64,000 nt of DNA from Arthrobacter sp. B6 (lineage in GTDB: Bacteria > Actinomycetota > Actinomycetes > Actinomycetales > Micrococcaceae). The notes under the pieces are model-generated. The model was not told the origin of the DNA. It ran no database searches and worked only from the letters and a program-made list of their open reading frames with translations. Where the stretch lies: the NCBI RefSeq assembly GCF_001663775.1, contig NZ_KV467168.1, positions 1,088,011-1,152,010 on the forward strand, in the 5' to 3' direction. A program made the translations under genes and the position numbers. Shown here in pieces: positions 47,011 through 56,307 of this stretch (the first letter of the stretch is position 1; each line of letters begins with the position of its first letter).

Positions 47011-50000
47011 TCTGGTGTTCCTTACGCAAGGAGCCCTCGTCCCGGGACAGCCCGGTGTTGGACCGGCGGGCCGGGATGGGGATCGCGAGCATGACGGTGA
47101 GGCCGATGACCGTGATCTGCAGGATGCCGGACCACAGCGCCCAAGGGTTCTCGTAGCGGATGGTGAGCTGCCCGGCCGAAGGCGGCAGCGTGAAGGCCTG
47201 TGCCCAGCCGGAGGTGGTGGATGTGAGCTTCCGGCCGTCGAACCAGGCGCTCCATCCGGGATCGGCACGTTCGGCGAGTACCACCAGCCGCCCGTCAGGT
47301 CCTTCCGCAACTTCCGTGTCGACGTCGTCCAAGCCGGAAGGAAGCAACGCAACGGTGGCGCCGGTGCCGTCAACGATCCGGGCACGGTGGGCAACGTCTG
47401 CCTGCTGCAGAACCGGCTGGTTCAGCGGAGCGATCCGCCAGAGCCACCCGACGTCGGTCTGTCCAACGGCGATGAGACCAGGCACTGCGTCCATCCTGCT
47501 GGCGGTGAGCTGGGCGGCAGTATCGGCGGAGCGCAAGACGACAAACCCCGCTCCCAGCTGCTCCAGTTCGGGGCGCGGGTCCACTCCTTGTCCGGCCACG
47601 ATGGTTGCAACGACACCGCGGACGGCTGCGGTGACGCTGTCGTCGTCGCGTACTGTCTCGGTGCCCGGCGCGCCCATGATGTTCCGGGCGGACGCGATGG
47701 TGGACAGGCTGTCCAGGGTGGTGCCCGCGCCGCGCATCAGGGCAGCGTTGAACGTGCCGTCTTCCGAGGTACTGATCAGCAGCGTGCGGGTCTGCTCCGG
47801 GCCAGTACCGCGGTCGATGGCAGTGGCGGGGAGGATCCGGGAATCGCCGGCCTCCACCAGCCGGGGCACGCCCAGCGGGTCGCCCGCTGCATCCTGAGCC
47901 GGGCCGGCCGACGTGGCTGACCGGAGGAGGTTCTGGGCGGACCAGGCCGCCATTCCGGCCAAGGGGCCGGCCAGCAGGAGGACGGTGGCCAGTGCGACCC
48001 CGGAACGCACGAGGATTTTCTGCGGACTGCTTGCAACGGACGCCCTGTCCGCCGCGTCCAGGAGCCGCTCCGCGCCGATCAGCGCGGCGCCCAGCAGGGC
48101 GAAGCCGGCTGCCGAGACCGGCGGGCCGGTGAAGGGTGTCACCAACGTGTCTGCGTTGACGGCGGTGGCCACGTGGCTGACCAGCCAGCCGCCGGCAAGG
48201 ATGATGAGGGCGGCCACCCAGAGGGCACGGGCCGCACCGCTTCGTTTTCCGGGCATCAGGATCGCCGCAAGGGCGAGGACAAGCACCGGCACGGCCAGCA
48301 GCAGGGCGAGCAGCAGGGCCCACGGAACAGCGCCGCTAAAAAACGGCAGTCCCGACAGCCCGCCGTCCGGGGCGAACCGGATCGGCTGGCCCAGGATCTG
48401 CTGCCACAACGGGGCGCCGGCGAAGCCCAGCGGGACGCCCGGATCAGCGAGCAGGGCGCGCGGCCGGTCCAGCACGGACAGGCCGAAAGGGATGAACAGG
48501 GCGGCGCTCGGAAGCAGGGCCCACCACACGGTGCGGCCGCGCCGGCCCAGCAGGAGCCCACACAGGACAATGACGACGGCGGCCGGGGCCAGCAGCGACG
48601 GTGCGGAGGCGGACACAACCGCCAGGGCCAGGCCGGCGGCCGCTGCCGCCGTCCAGGACGGCGTGCCGTTGATTCCCGGCTTTTCCGGTGGTCTTTCGGT
48701 GAACCGCCGGTCACCGGGTGATGGCAGCAGGAACCGCCCATGACCCAGGGCGGTTCCAGTGGCGCGGAGCAGCGCCAGAACCACCAGGGGGACCATGATG
48801 TGGGCGACCAGGGCGCCAATCCTGCCCTGGTTCAAGGCGACCTGCAAAGCCGGAGCGCCGGCCCAGAAAAGGGCGGCAACAAGACGGAAGCGGCGCCGGA
48901 ACGTCAGGGCACCGGAGGCATACCATGCCGCCAGACCGGACAGCGGGGCGGCGAGCAGGAGAAGCCAGGCGATGGCGCTGTTTGCGTCGCCGCCGCCCAA
49001 CAGGCCAAGGGTCCACAGCACATAGCCGAAGGGATCCCCCCTGCCGGGCAGCCCGGCGCCCAGGCTGATCCACCAACTGGACGCGTGGTGCCAGATCTCG
49101 CCTAGAGTCGACGAGGCAGGTATCAGCGCGCCACCCGACGCGGACTCTGCACGAAAGAGGCCGGTGAGTGCCGTGAGTGACGCCACGGAGGCGATCAATA
49201 CCGCCACCAGTGCGCCGTTCCCCACCCAGCCACGTTCGCTGGTGGTCAGGGCTGCGAAATCATCGGCTGAATCCCCGCTCGGCTGGTCGGCGAGGGGGTC
49301 CTTTTCAAGTCCCTCCGAGGGCGAGGAGTCGGATCCCAGCGCCTCCATCAGTGAACGGCGGTGGCTCCAAACCTCCCGGCGGGACGTCTGAAGCTTGCCG
49401 ACGACCGAGCGGCGGATCCGCCGCGTCCGGGCGGCTGTCCGGCGCGCCTTCGCCACCGCACCCGGCCTGCCCAAGGCCGTCAAGGTGGCCGCGAACTGGG
49501 TAAAGCCGTATCCGGGATCCTTGACCGCGATGCTGAGGACGAGTTTGAAGATGCTCCCCAGGAGCGCGCCCGCCGCGTGCAGGGGTACCTTCCACAGCGG
49601 GGTGTGCTTGAGCCGCAGGTGCACCTGTGCTTTCCGGGCCGCCGAGGCATTCCCGAGGGCGTGCGGCCTGTGCGCTACATGGAACATTCGGGCGGTGGGC
49701 ACCACTACGACGCGGTGTCCGGCAAGGCGGTTTCGCCAGCAAAAGTCGATATCGTCACCGCTGCCGGGCAGCGCGGGATCAAACCCCTGCAGCTGTTCCC
49801 AGACGTCCCGGCGAACCAGCATTCCGGCGGAGTTCACGGCGAAGGTGTCGGTACGGCCATCGTATTGGCCCTGGTCCAGCTCGTCAGCGTCAATCAGGGT
49901 GAGTCGCTCGGCCCATCTGCTGGTGGAAAGCCCGACGTCGATGAGCCGGCGCCCTTCGTGCCAGTCTAGCTGTTTGCAGCCGGCGACCGTGACCGAGGGG

Positions 50001-50350
50001 GCACGTTCCACTGCGCCCAACAGTTCGGCCAGCGCTTCCGGTGCGGGCGCGGCGTCGTCGTGAAGCAGCCAGATCCACTCCGTGCCCGAACCTCCAGGAT
50101 GTCCGTCCCAGGGTGACAGGGCCTCGAGCCCGGCACGTATGGCGCCGCCCATTCCGGCCTTGGCCTGCGGATGCGTGATGACGTTGGCTTCGCCGAGGGC
50201 CCGCACCAACACGTTCTCAGAGTCGTCCTTGGATCCTGTGTCCACACCAATGACCGAATCGACAGGCCGGGTCTGGTCCGCCAGGGCAGCCAGGGTTCTG
50301 GGGAGATAGGCACTGCCGTTGTGGGACACCACAACGGCAGTGACGTGCAC
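47003..50350 (-). CDS. Giant family 2 glycosyltransferase fused to a polytopic membrane domain
   Basis: An 1115-residue protein. Residues ~1-260 are a GT2 domain (HVTAVVVSHNGSAYLPRTL, LLHDDAAPAPEALAELL, GSGDDIDFCWRNRLAGHR) like rhamnosyl- or galactofuranosyltransferases of the WbbL group. Many membrane helices follow from about 375 to 790, then a ~270-residue extracytoplasmic region and a last helix near 1068-1090. The fusion suggests coupling of cytoplasmic sugar transfer to later surface steps. The start is GTG with CAGGAA upstream, 11 bases after whiB. Donor and acceptor are unknown. Confidence 0.9.
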   Translation of the reverse strand: MHVTAVVVSHNGSAYLPRTLAALADQTRPVDSVIGVDTGSKDDSENVLVRALGEANVITHPQAKAGMGGAIRAGLEALSPWDGHPGGSGTEWIWLLHDDAAPAPEALAELLGAVERAPSVTVAGCKQLDWHEGRRLIDVGLSTSRWAERLTLIDADELDQGQYDGRTDTFAVNSAGMLVRRDVWEQLQGFDPALPGSGDDIDFCWRNRLAGHRVVVVPTARMFHVAHRPHALGNASAARKAQVHLRLKHTPLWKVPLHAAGALLGSIFKLVLSIAVKDPGYGFTQFAATLTALGRPGAVAKARRTAARTRRIRRSVVGKLQTSRREVWSHRRSLMEALGSDSSPSEGLEKDPLADQPSGDSADDFAALTTSERGWVGNGALVAVLIASVASLTALTGLFRAESASGGALIPASSTLGEIWHHASSWWISLGAGLPGRGDPFGYVLWTLGLLGGGDANSAIAWLLLLAAPLSGLAAWYASGALTFRRRFRLVAALFWAGAPALQVALNQGRIGALVAHIMVPLVVLALLRATGTALGHGRFLLPSPGDRRFTERPPEKPGINGTPSWTAAAAAGLALAVVSASAPSLLAPAAVVIVLCGLLLGRRGRTVWWALLPSAALFIPFGLSVLDRPRALLADPGVPLGFAGAPLWQQILGQPIRFAPDGGLSGLPFFSGAVPWALLLALLLAVPVLVLALAAILMPGKRSGAARALWVAALIILAGGWLVSHVATAVNADTLVTPFTGPPVSAAGFALLGAALIGAERLLDAADRASVASSPQKILVRSGVALATVLLLAGPLAGMAAWSAQNLLRSATSAGPAQDAAGDPLGVPRLVEAGDSRILPATAIDRGTGPEQTRTLLISTSEDGTFNAALMRGAGTTLDSLSTIASARNIMGAPGTETVRDDDSVTAAVRGVVATIVAGQGVDPRPELEQLGAGFVVLRSADTAAQLTASRMDAVPGLIAVGQTDVGWLWRIAPLNQPVLQQADVAHRARIVDGTGATVALLPSGLDDVDTEVAEGPDGRLVVLAERADPGWSAWFDGRKLTSTTSGWAQAFTLPPSAGQLTIRYENPWALWSGILQITVIGLTVMLAIPIPARRSNTGLSRDEGSLRKEHQNA

Positions 50351-50361
50351 TTCCTGAAGAA

Positions 50362-50907
50362 TTAGATTGCTCGCTTCCTTAGCCGCCGGCGCTCACGCTC
50401 GGAAAGGCCTCCCCAAATGCCAAACCGTTCGTCGTTCGCCAGCGCGTATTCAAGGCATTGGGACCGCACATTGCACGCACCGCAGACCTTCTTGGCGTCG
50501 CGTGTGGATCCCCCCTTTTCAGGGAAGAATGCTTCCGGATCCGTCTGGGCACAGAGAGCATCGGTCTGCCAGCCCAGTTCGCCTTCGTCGTCGAAATCCT
50601 GCTGGAAAGGCAGCCCGATCCACACGGGCTGCGAAGTGGTGCCCCCGGTAAGCGTCTGGAGTTCCATGGGCGGATCCAGGTCGTCATCGTCCTGGTCATG
50701 TCCGCCGTCGAGCAGCGCTTCATGGGCAGCGAGGAACGCAGTGGCCTGATCCTCAAAAGTCTCTTTGGTATTGCGGTTGTAGCGCTCAGCGGCGTCCGGA
50801 TCCGCTGGATCCACATACCAATCGCTCGGCACGCCTCGTGAACGGTACTTCGCCGTTGCCTGTCCGGCGACGACTGCATCTTCATGGATACGCTCTGCTT
50901 GCCCCAC
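50362..50907 (-). CDS. WhiB-family Fe-S transcription regulator (WhiB2/WhmD type)
   Basis: A 181-residue regulator. Four cysteines at about 119, 142, 145 and 151 form the C-x22-CxxC-x5-C pattern that holds a 4Fe-4S cluster. They are followed by FGIWGGLSERERRRLRKRAI, the Wbl turn and basic DNA/sigma-contacting tail. The ~115-residue N-terminal extension is longer than in most WhiB proteins and is acidic (DDDDLD). GTG 50907 is chosen because AGGAGG lies six bases upstream; an in-frame start 15 codons earlier lacks one. By neighbourhood it corresponds to WhiB2, a cell-division regulator. The glycosyltransferase gene follows after 11 bases. Confidence 0.93.
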   Translation of the reverse strand: MGQAERIHEDAVVAGQATAKYRSRGVPSDWYVDPADPDAAERYNRNTKETFEDQATAFLAAHEALLDGGHDQDDDDLDPPMELQTLTGGTTSQPVWIGLPFQQDFDDEGELGWQTDALCAQTDPEAFFPEKGGSTRDAKKVCGACNVRSQCLEYALANDERFGIWGGLSERERRRLRKRAI

Positions 50908-50994
50908 GGCGACCCTCCTGATGTTGCTGCCCCTGCCTGGATACTTGGACACTCGGTTGTGTGCCGGTATTTGCGCAATGGCCTTCGATATCTA

Positions 50995-51024
50995 ATTACA
51001 CGTGTGTAACTACAGGCGAGTCAA
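50995..51024 (-). promoter_or_regulatory. Predicted whiB promoter overlapped by a TTACAC dyad
   Basis: On the minus strand TTGACT (51024-51019) and TGTAAT (51000-50995) are separated by 18 bases, a good -35/-10 pair. The perfect dyad TTACAC-GT-GTGTAA at 50996-51009 covers the -10 box and part of the spacer, where a bound regulator would block polymerase. Confidence 0.6.
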
Positions 51025-51212
51025 GCCGTGGAGGGATAATAATCAACAGTCCCGGCCAACTCAGGGCACGCCACGCCCGGGAATTTTTACGGGCACGCCT
51101 GCCGCGCATGCGACATGGACCAACGGAGTGCGGGCTTCTCCGCCAAATCCCCATGGATTCCGGCAGAAAATACAGCCTCTGCGTGAATAACGCAAGCGAA
51201 ATGAGAAACTCG

Positions 51213-51228
51213 TGTGAGTAACATCACA
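51213..51228 (+). promoter_or_regulatory. CRP/GlxR-type binding site
   Basis: TGTGAGTAACATCACA fits TGTGA-N6-TCACA exactly, the consensus of actinobacterial CRP/GlxR regulators. A possible -10 box TATTCA lies at 51254-51259. The site centre would then be about 45 bases before transcription start, near the class II activator position, for the TIGR03089 gene. Confidence 0.65.
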
Positions 51229-51319
51229 GCAACTTCGACGCTCGGTGCCTCACTATTCATCCCATCGCCAGCGCACGATTTCCGGTGACTGGCTGAGGCT
51301 CTCGTGCCAAGATGTAGCA

Positions 51320-52015
51320 ATGAGCATCCCAGCGATCGAACTGATGACCACTTTGCGCTCCGGACATGCCACCTCACCGCGCCTGACCTGGTACGGGCCG
51401 GACTCAGAGCGTGTCGAGCTGTCGGGACGGGTGCTGGACAACTGGGTCGCCAAAACCAGCAACCTGCTGCAGGACGAACTCGACGCCGAGCCCGGTATGC
51501 GTGTAAACCTTGACCTTCCGGCCCACTGGAAGTCGGTCATTTGGGCACTGGCCGCCTGGCAGCTCGGAATGGAAACCGTGCTGGACGGCGGCGATGCCGA
51601 CTATCTCGTAACTGATCGGCCGGACTCAACGGGACGGCACCACGCCGTGATTGCCGTTGCGCTCCCGGCCCTGGCAATGCGGTGGCCGGGCGAGCTGCCG
51701 GGCGGCTGTATCGACTACGCCTCGGAGGTCCGTTCGCACGGAGACGTGTTTATGGCCCACACGGATCCCTCGGAATCAGGCTGCGCCATTCGCGGCAGCG
51801 ACGGCCGGCAGCACCTCCATGAGGGCCTGCTCACCGGCTTTGCCGCCCCGCACGAAGAGGGGGTGCGCCTTCTGGTGCCTGCCGCCGAAGGCCTGGAAGC
51901 AGCACTGTCCAACTCCCTGGGTGCCTGGAAGAGCGGCGGGTCCGTGCTGATGGCGCACCCGGACGTTGAGCTGACGGACAAGCTCCTCGCCGCCGAACGC
52001 ATCCACGGCAAGTAG
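51320..52015 (+). CDS. TIGR03089 family protein
   Basis: A 231-residue soluble protein matching the actinobacterial family TIGR03089, which looks like an incomplete AMP-binding (ANL) N-terminal fold: ARLTWYG-like start (here PRLTWYGPDSERVELSGRVL), NWVAKTSNLLQDELDAEPGM, and AAWQLGMETVLDGGDADYLV. No ATP loop or C-terminal ANL domain is present, so it is probably not an active ligase. ATG 51320 is used; the reading frame continues upstream but that part is not protein-like. It corresponds by position to Rv3268, next to the LCP/whiB2 region in mycobacteria. Confidence 0.88.
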   Translation: MSIPAIELMTTLRSGHATSPRLTWYGPDSERVELSGRVLDNWVAKTSNLLQDELDAEPGMRVNLDLPAHWKSVIWALAAWQLGMETVLDGGDADYLVTDRPDSTGRHHAVIAVALPALAMRWPGELPGGCIDYASEVRSHGDVFMAHTDPSESGCAIRGSDGRQHLHEGLLTGFAAPHEEGVRLLVPAAEGLEAALSNSLGAWKSGGSVLMAHPDVELTDKLLAAERIHGK

Positions 52016-52077
52016 GCCGCCGGCTGGTAGGGCGCCGGCCGCTGATCGTGGCCGCAGAACGCCCTGCGTACCCAGGA

Positions 52078-52653
52078 CTAGGACGGCCGGGGGCCTTCGG
52101 GAGCGTCCCCGTCGAGCCGTTCTCCGCCCTGGACTGCCGCCGCGGCCGTCTTTTCGTGGTGGTGGAGCTCGATGAGTTCGTGGTCGTGTGAGAACTCCGG
52201 CTCCTGGTCCAGTTCTTCATTGAAGACCCAGAAACGGTAGGCGAAGAACCGGAATATAGTGCCTAGGACCAGGCCCACAACGCTGCCTGCAATAAACAGC
52301 GAGGGCTTGTCATTCAAGTCCAGGATGTACTTCGCGAACCAAACACAGCCGGACGCAATCAGGAGCCCCACCAGGTTCATCACGGCGAAAAGCGCGGCTT
52401 CGCGGGCAACGTTGGCCTGCTTCCGGTGGCGGAACGTCCAATAGCGGTTGGCAATCCAGGAGAAGATACTGGCCACGATGGTAGCCACAGCCTTCGCCCA
52501 GACCTCGCTGCCGTGCATCGGTCCGGTGAACAGCCAGATATAGACAGCCGAGTCAATGACGAACGCCACACCGCCCACCGCCCCGAACTTGGCCACCTCA
52601 CGCCAAAACAGCGAGGCGAGCCCCCGGATACGATCTGCAACTGAGCTAAACAT
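52078..52653 (-). CDS. GtrA-family membrane protein
   Basis: A 191-residue protein with four membrane helices between about residues 20 and 145, and the family motifs FGAVGGVAFVIDSAVYIWL, IVASIFSWIANRYWTFRHR and FRFFAYRFWVFNEE. GtrA proteins move polyprenyl-linked sugars across the membrane or assist such transfer. The C-terminal ~45 residues are polar and acidic/His-rich, an extension beyond the family core. It is divergent from purK (the Rv3277/Rv3276c arrangement) and convergent with the TIGR03089 gene. Confidence 0.92.
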   Translation of the reverse strand: MFSSVADRIRGLASLFWREVAKFGAVGGVAFVIDSAVYIWLFTGPMHGSEVWAKAVATIVASIFSWIANRYWTFRHRKQANVAREAALFAVMNLVGLLIASGCVWFAKYILDLNDKPSLFIAGSVVGLVLGTIFRFFAYRFWVFNEELDQEPEFSHDHELIELHHHEKTAAAAVQGGERLDGDAPEGPRPS

Positions 52654-52827
52654 GACCCTCCATGGCCGTCAGAACTGTGGGCCACACGGCCAAAGGTCCA
52701 TTTTAGCGCTGAATTCACCCCATGCGCCGCCGCACCCGGGGGAAGCAGGCGGCGTAATTACCCGAAACTCAGGCCAAGTGGAGCCAGAAAGCCGGGATCC
52801 GGCCCGCTTTTCTGTAGGCTGGCACTT

Positions 52828-54024
52828 GTGACTTTTCCAGTAATCGGCGTGGTTGGCGGCGGCCAGCTCGCGCGCATGATGGCCCCAGCCGCCACCGCAC
52901 TAGGCTTTGAACTCCGCGTCCTGGCTGAGGCTGAGGACGTTTCAGCCGTATCAGCCGTTGCCACCTCCCCGGTGGGTGACTACAAGGATCTCCAGACCCT
53001 CCTCGACTTCGCGGACGGCCTCGATGTTATGACCTTCGATCACGAACACGTGCCCACGGACCACCTCCGTGAGCTTTTGGCCGCTGGCGTTAACGTCCAG
53101 CCCGGTCCGGACGCCCTGGTCAACGCCCAGGACAAGCTCGTGATGCGGGCGGCCATCGACAGGCTGGGGCTCCCGAACCCCACATGGGCCGCAGTGGCTG
53201 ACGTTCCCGGCCTGGTGAGGTTCGGCGATGAGATCGGCTGGCCCGTGGTCCTCAAAATGCCACGCGGCGGCTATGACGGCAAGGGCGTTCGAATCATCGA
53301 CTCCGCCGACGCTGCCGAGGAGGCCGCTCCCTGGTTCGAAGCCATGAGCCCGCTCCTGGCGGAAGCCAAGGTTGACTTCAGCCGGGAACTGTCCGCCCTG
53401 GTGGCACGGACCCCCAGTGGCGAAGCGCGGGCCTGGCCGGTGGTACACACCATCCAGGTGGACGGCGTCTGTGACGAAGTCATCGCCCCTGCCCTGAACA
53501 TCCCGCTTGAGGTTGCTGCGGCCGCGGAAGACGCAGCCCTCCGCGTTGCCACGGAACTGGGTGTGACCGGAGTGATGGCGGCAGAGCTTTTCGAAACCCC
53601 GGGTTCCGGCGTCGGCTTCCTCATTAACGAACTGGCCATGCGGCCCCACAACACCGGCCACTGGACCCAGGACGGTTCGGTCACCAGCCAGTTTGAACAG
53701 CACCTGCGGGCAGTCCTGGACTTGCCGCTGGGCGCTACCGATGTCCTCGGCCCCGTAGTGGTGATGAAGAATTTCCTCGGCGGCGACAACGAGGATCTGT
53801 TTTCGGCCTTCCCGGCCGCTCTTGCCAGCGAACCGGCCGCCAAGGTCCACTGCTACGGCAAGTCGGTGCGTCCCGGCCGCAAGATTGGCCATGTCAACCT
53901 CGTGGGGACCTCCACGGACGACGTGGACGCGGTCCGGCAACGGGCAACGCGGGTGGCCGGCATCATTCGAGACGGCCGGGTCCCCACCGAAGAATCAGCA
54001 CGGATTTCCGAGGAGAACGCATGA
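52828..54024 (+). CDS. purK: N5-carboxyaminoimidazole ribonucleotide synthase
   Basis: A 398-residue ATP-grasp enzyme that uses ATP and bicarbonate to carboxylate AIR to N5-CAIR in purine synthesis. The start [18 protein letters not shown], the DHEHVP segment, the ATP-grasp strand [17 protein letters not shown] and the late [14 protein letters not shown] motif are diagnostic. The start is GTG. Its stop overlaps the start of purE by four bases, so both subunits of the two-step route are coupled. Confidence 0.96.
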   Translation: MTFPVIGVVGGGQLARMMAPAATALGFELRVLAEAEDVSAVSAVATSPVGDYKDLQTLLDFADGLDVMTFDHEHVPTDHLRELLAAGVNVQPGPDALVNAQDKLVMRAAIDRLGLPNPTWAAVADVPGLVRFGDEIGWPVVLKMPRGGYDGKGVRIIDSADAAEEAAPWFEAMSPLLAEAKVDFSRELSALVARTPSGEARAWPVVHTIQVDGVCDEVIAPALNIPLEVAAAAEDAALRVATELGVTGVMAAELFETPGSGVGFLINELAMRPHNTGHWTQDGSVTSQFEQHLRAVLDLPLGATDVLGPVVVMKNFLGGDNEDLFSAFPAALASEPAAKVHCYGKSVRPGRKIGHVNLVGTSTDDVDAVRQRATRVAGIIRDGRVPTEESARISEENA

Positions 54025-54608
54025 CCACCGAAACCACCTCCGGCATCAGCGACACCGGCGCCGGCCCCATCGTTGGGCTGGTTATGGGCTCAGATTCGGA
54101 TTGGCCGGTCATGGAGGCCGCGGCGGAGGCGTTGGCCGAGTTCGGTGTTCCCTTTGAAGCCGACGTTGTCTCCGCACACCGGATGCCCACCGAAATGATC
54201 CGGTACGGCCAAAGCGCCCATGAACGCGGGCTGCGGGTCATCATTGCCGGCGCAGGCGGGGCCGCGCACCTCCCCGGCATGCTCGCCAGCGTGACGCCCC
54301 TGCCCGTTATTGGTGTTCCGGTCCCCCTCAAGACCTTGGACGGCATGGATTCCCTCCTGTCCATCGTCCAGATGCCGGCCGGCGTTCCAGTGGCCACCGT
54401 GTCCATCGCCGGCGCCCGCAATGCCGGCCTTCTTGCCGTCCGCATCCTTGCGTCCGGCACCGACGACCTGGCAGCCTCGCTTCGCGCCGACCTCCTGGAT
54501 TTCGCCCAGGAGCTCAATGACGTCGCTGCCCGAAAGGGAGCCAACCTCCGGCAGAAGGTCAGCGAAGTCTTCGCTGACGGCAATGGTGTCCTCCGGGGCG
54601 CCCGCTAA
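54021..54608 (+). CDS. purE: N5-carboxyaminoimidazole ribonucleotide mutase
   Basis: A 195-residue class I PurE that moves the carboxyl group of N5-CAIR to give CAIR. The active-site motifs are [12 protein letters not shown] (near residue 24), VVSAHRMP and the glycine-rich [13 protein letters not shown]. An N-terminal Thr/Ser-rich stretch of ~14 residues precedes the core. It is coupled to purK by an ATGA overlap and is followed after 52 bases by the LCP gene. Confidence 0.96.
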   Translation: MTTETTSGISDTGAGPIVGLVMGSDSDWPVMEAAAEALAEFGVPFEADVVSAHRMPTEMIRYGQSAHERGLRVIIAGAGGAAHLPGMLASVTPLPVIGVPVPLKTLDGMDSLLSIVQMPAGVPVATVSIAGARNAGLLAVRILASGTDDLAASLRADLLDFAQELNDVAARKGANLRQKVSEVFADGNGVLRGAR

Positions 54609-54660
54609 GGTACCGGAAATGTCCAGAAGCGAAACGCAGCAGCCCTCAACCGGAGGGGTC

Positions 54661-56262
54661 ATGACTGATCCTGTCCGGTATCCGTCCAGCGCCTCGGCCC
54701 CCGTCCGGACCAAGCGGGCTTTTGTCCTGCTGCTGATGACCCTCCTGGTACCCGGCAGTGCCCAAATTGTGGCGGGTGACCGTAAGCTCGGCCGCCTTGC
54801 CCTTCGGGTCACCTTCGGCGTCTGGGCGCTGCTGCTCGCCACCATTCTGCTGCTGGTCCTCAACCGGCCTTTGCTGATTAACGTCATCACCAACCCGTTC
54901 ACTTCGCTCCTGATCATCCTGGTCCTCGTCGCCCTGGCCCTCGGTTGGGCGTTCCTTTTCATCAACACCCTTCGGCTGATCCGGCCCGTGCTGCTGGCGC
55001 CGGGGGCGCGTCCCGCCGTCGGAATTGCGTTGGTCCTGGCCCTCATCCTCAGCAGCGGCTCGCTGGGCTACGCCGCCTACCTGCTCAATGTGGGCCGTAA
55101 CGCCATCGGCAGCATTTTCTCCTCCGGCCCGGCCATCGATCCCGTGGAAGGCCGCTACAACTTCCTGATGATGGGTGGCGACGCGGGTGATGACCGCACC
55201 GGCCGGCGGCCGGACAGCCTTTCGGTTCTAAGCGTCGATGCCAAGACCGGACAGACCGCCATCATCTCCGTACCGCGCAACCTCCAGAACGCCCAGTTCA
55301 GTGAGGGCTCCCCCATGCGCCAGATTTATCCGGACGGCTACAACTGCGGCGACGAGTGCCTGATCAACGCCATCAACACTGAGGTGACGAACGAGCACGC
55401 CGACCTCTACCCGGGAGTAGCCGACCCCGGCGCCCAGGCAACCCTCGAGGCCGTCTCCGGTACCCTCGGCCTGACCATCCAGGCATATGTCCTGGTAGAC
55501 ATGGAAGGCTTCGCCAAGCTCATCGATGCCATGGGCGGCATCAGGATCAAGGCCGGCGGCTGGGTTCCCATGAGCGGCATATTTGATGAAGTCAGCCGCG
55601 TTCACGGCATGCCCTTGGGCTGGATCCCCGCCGGTGAACAGACTCTCAATGGCGACCAAGCCCTCTGGTACGGCCGATCCCGTGAATTTGTTGACGATTA
55701 CGCCCGCATCCAGCGCCAGCAGTGCGTTCAGCAGGCCATGCTCAAGCAGCTGGACCCGGCCACCCTGCTGGCCAAGTTCGAGGATATCGCCAACGCGGGG
55801 ACCAAAGTCGTGGACTCGAATATCTCCTCCTCGCAGCTGGGAAGCTTCGTTGACCTCGCCATGAAAGCCAAGGGCCAGGACGTCAAGCGGCTCACCATCG
55901 GGCCACCCGATTTTGATGTCTCCTTCTCCACCGTTCCTGACTTTGACGTCATCCACGACAAGGTGGATCAGCTGCTCGCTTCCGCGTCGGGGCCACAGGC
56001 CGCCCTGCCTGTTGACGGCATGGTGCCGGTCCCCGCGGGCGGCGGCCGCCTGCAGGCGTCCGGGACGCTTCCGCCTACTGTTTTGGCAGGCGGCCGCGCC
56101 CAGGCGCAGCAGCCCACACCGCCGTCGGACTTCACACCGGTGACCACCACGCCCTACGGCGAACCGATCACCGAGGCGATGCTGAACCAGCTCAAGAGCG
56201 AGGGCAACGAGCAGGCGCTGCGTGAGCTGGTCGCCTCGAACGGCCTGTGCGCGCCCTTGTAG
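54661..56262 (+). CDS. LytR-CpsA-Psr (LCP) family wall-polymer ligase
   Basis: A 533-residue membrane protein. Three or four hydrophobic segments occupy about residues 20-140, and the extracytoplasmic LCP domain follows (FLMMGGDAGDDRTGRRPDS, IISVPRNLQNA, QTLNGDQALWYGRSRE). These Arg and Asp residues bind the pyrophosphate of the lipid carrier. LCP enzymes attach glycopolymers to peptidoglycan. ATG 54661 is chosen because CGGAGGGG lies six bases before it; an ATG at 54619 has no site. The C-terminal ~80 residues are Pro/Gln-rich. It follows purE and precedes manA. Confidence 0.93.
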   Translation: MTDPVRYPSSASAPVRTKRAFVLLLMTLLVPGSAQIVAGDRKLGRLALRVTFGVWALLLATILLLVLNRPLLINVITNPFTSLLIILVLVALALGWAFLFINTLRLIRPVLLAPGARPAVGIALVLALILSSGSLGYAAYLLNVGRNAIGSIFSSGPAIDPVEGRYNFLMMGGDAGDDRTGRRPDSLSVLSVDAKTGQTAIISVPRNLQNAQFSEGSPMRQIYPDGYNCGDECLINAINTEVTNEHADLYPGVADPGAQATLEAVSGTLGLTIQAYVLVDMEGFAKLIDAMGGIRIKAGGWVPMSGIFDEVSRVHGMPLGWIPAGEQTLNGDQALWYGRSREFVDDYARIQRQQCVQQAMLKQLDPATLLAKFEDIANAGTKVVDSNISSSQLGSFVDLAMKAKGQDVKRLTIGPPDFDVSFSTVPDFDVIHDKVDQLLASASGPQAALPVDGMVPVPAGGGRLQASGTLPPTVLAGGRAQAQQPTPPSDFTPVTTTPYGEPITEAMLNQLKSEGNEQALRELVASNGLCAPL

Positions 56263-56307
56263 GCGCCACTCCCCGTGACCGCATGCCCTAAACCTGAAGA
56301 CCAAGAA

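Larger units (their letters stand above)
50908..51319. other. Divergent regulatory region between whiB and the TIGR03089 gene
   Basis: A 412-base gap with starts facing outward on both sides. No open frame in it has protein character. It contains a predicted minus-strand promoter for whiB overlapped by a perfect dyad (50995-51024) and an exact CRP-type site with a possible promoter for the TIGR03089 gene (51213-51259). The middle part, about 51030-51210, shows nothing I can name. Confidence 0.7.
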
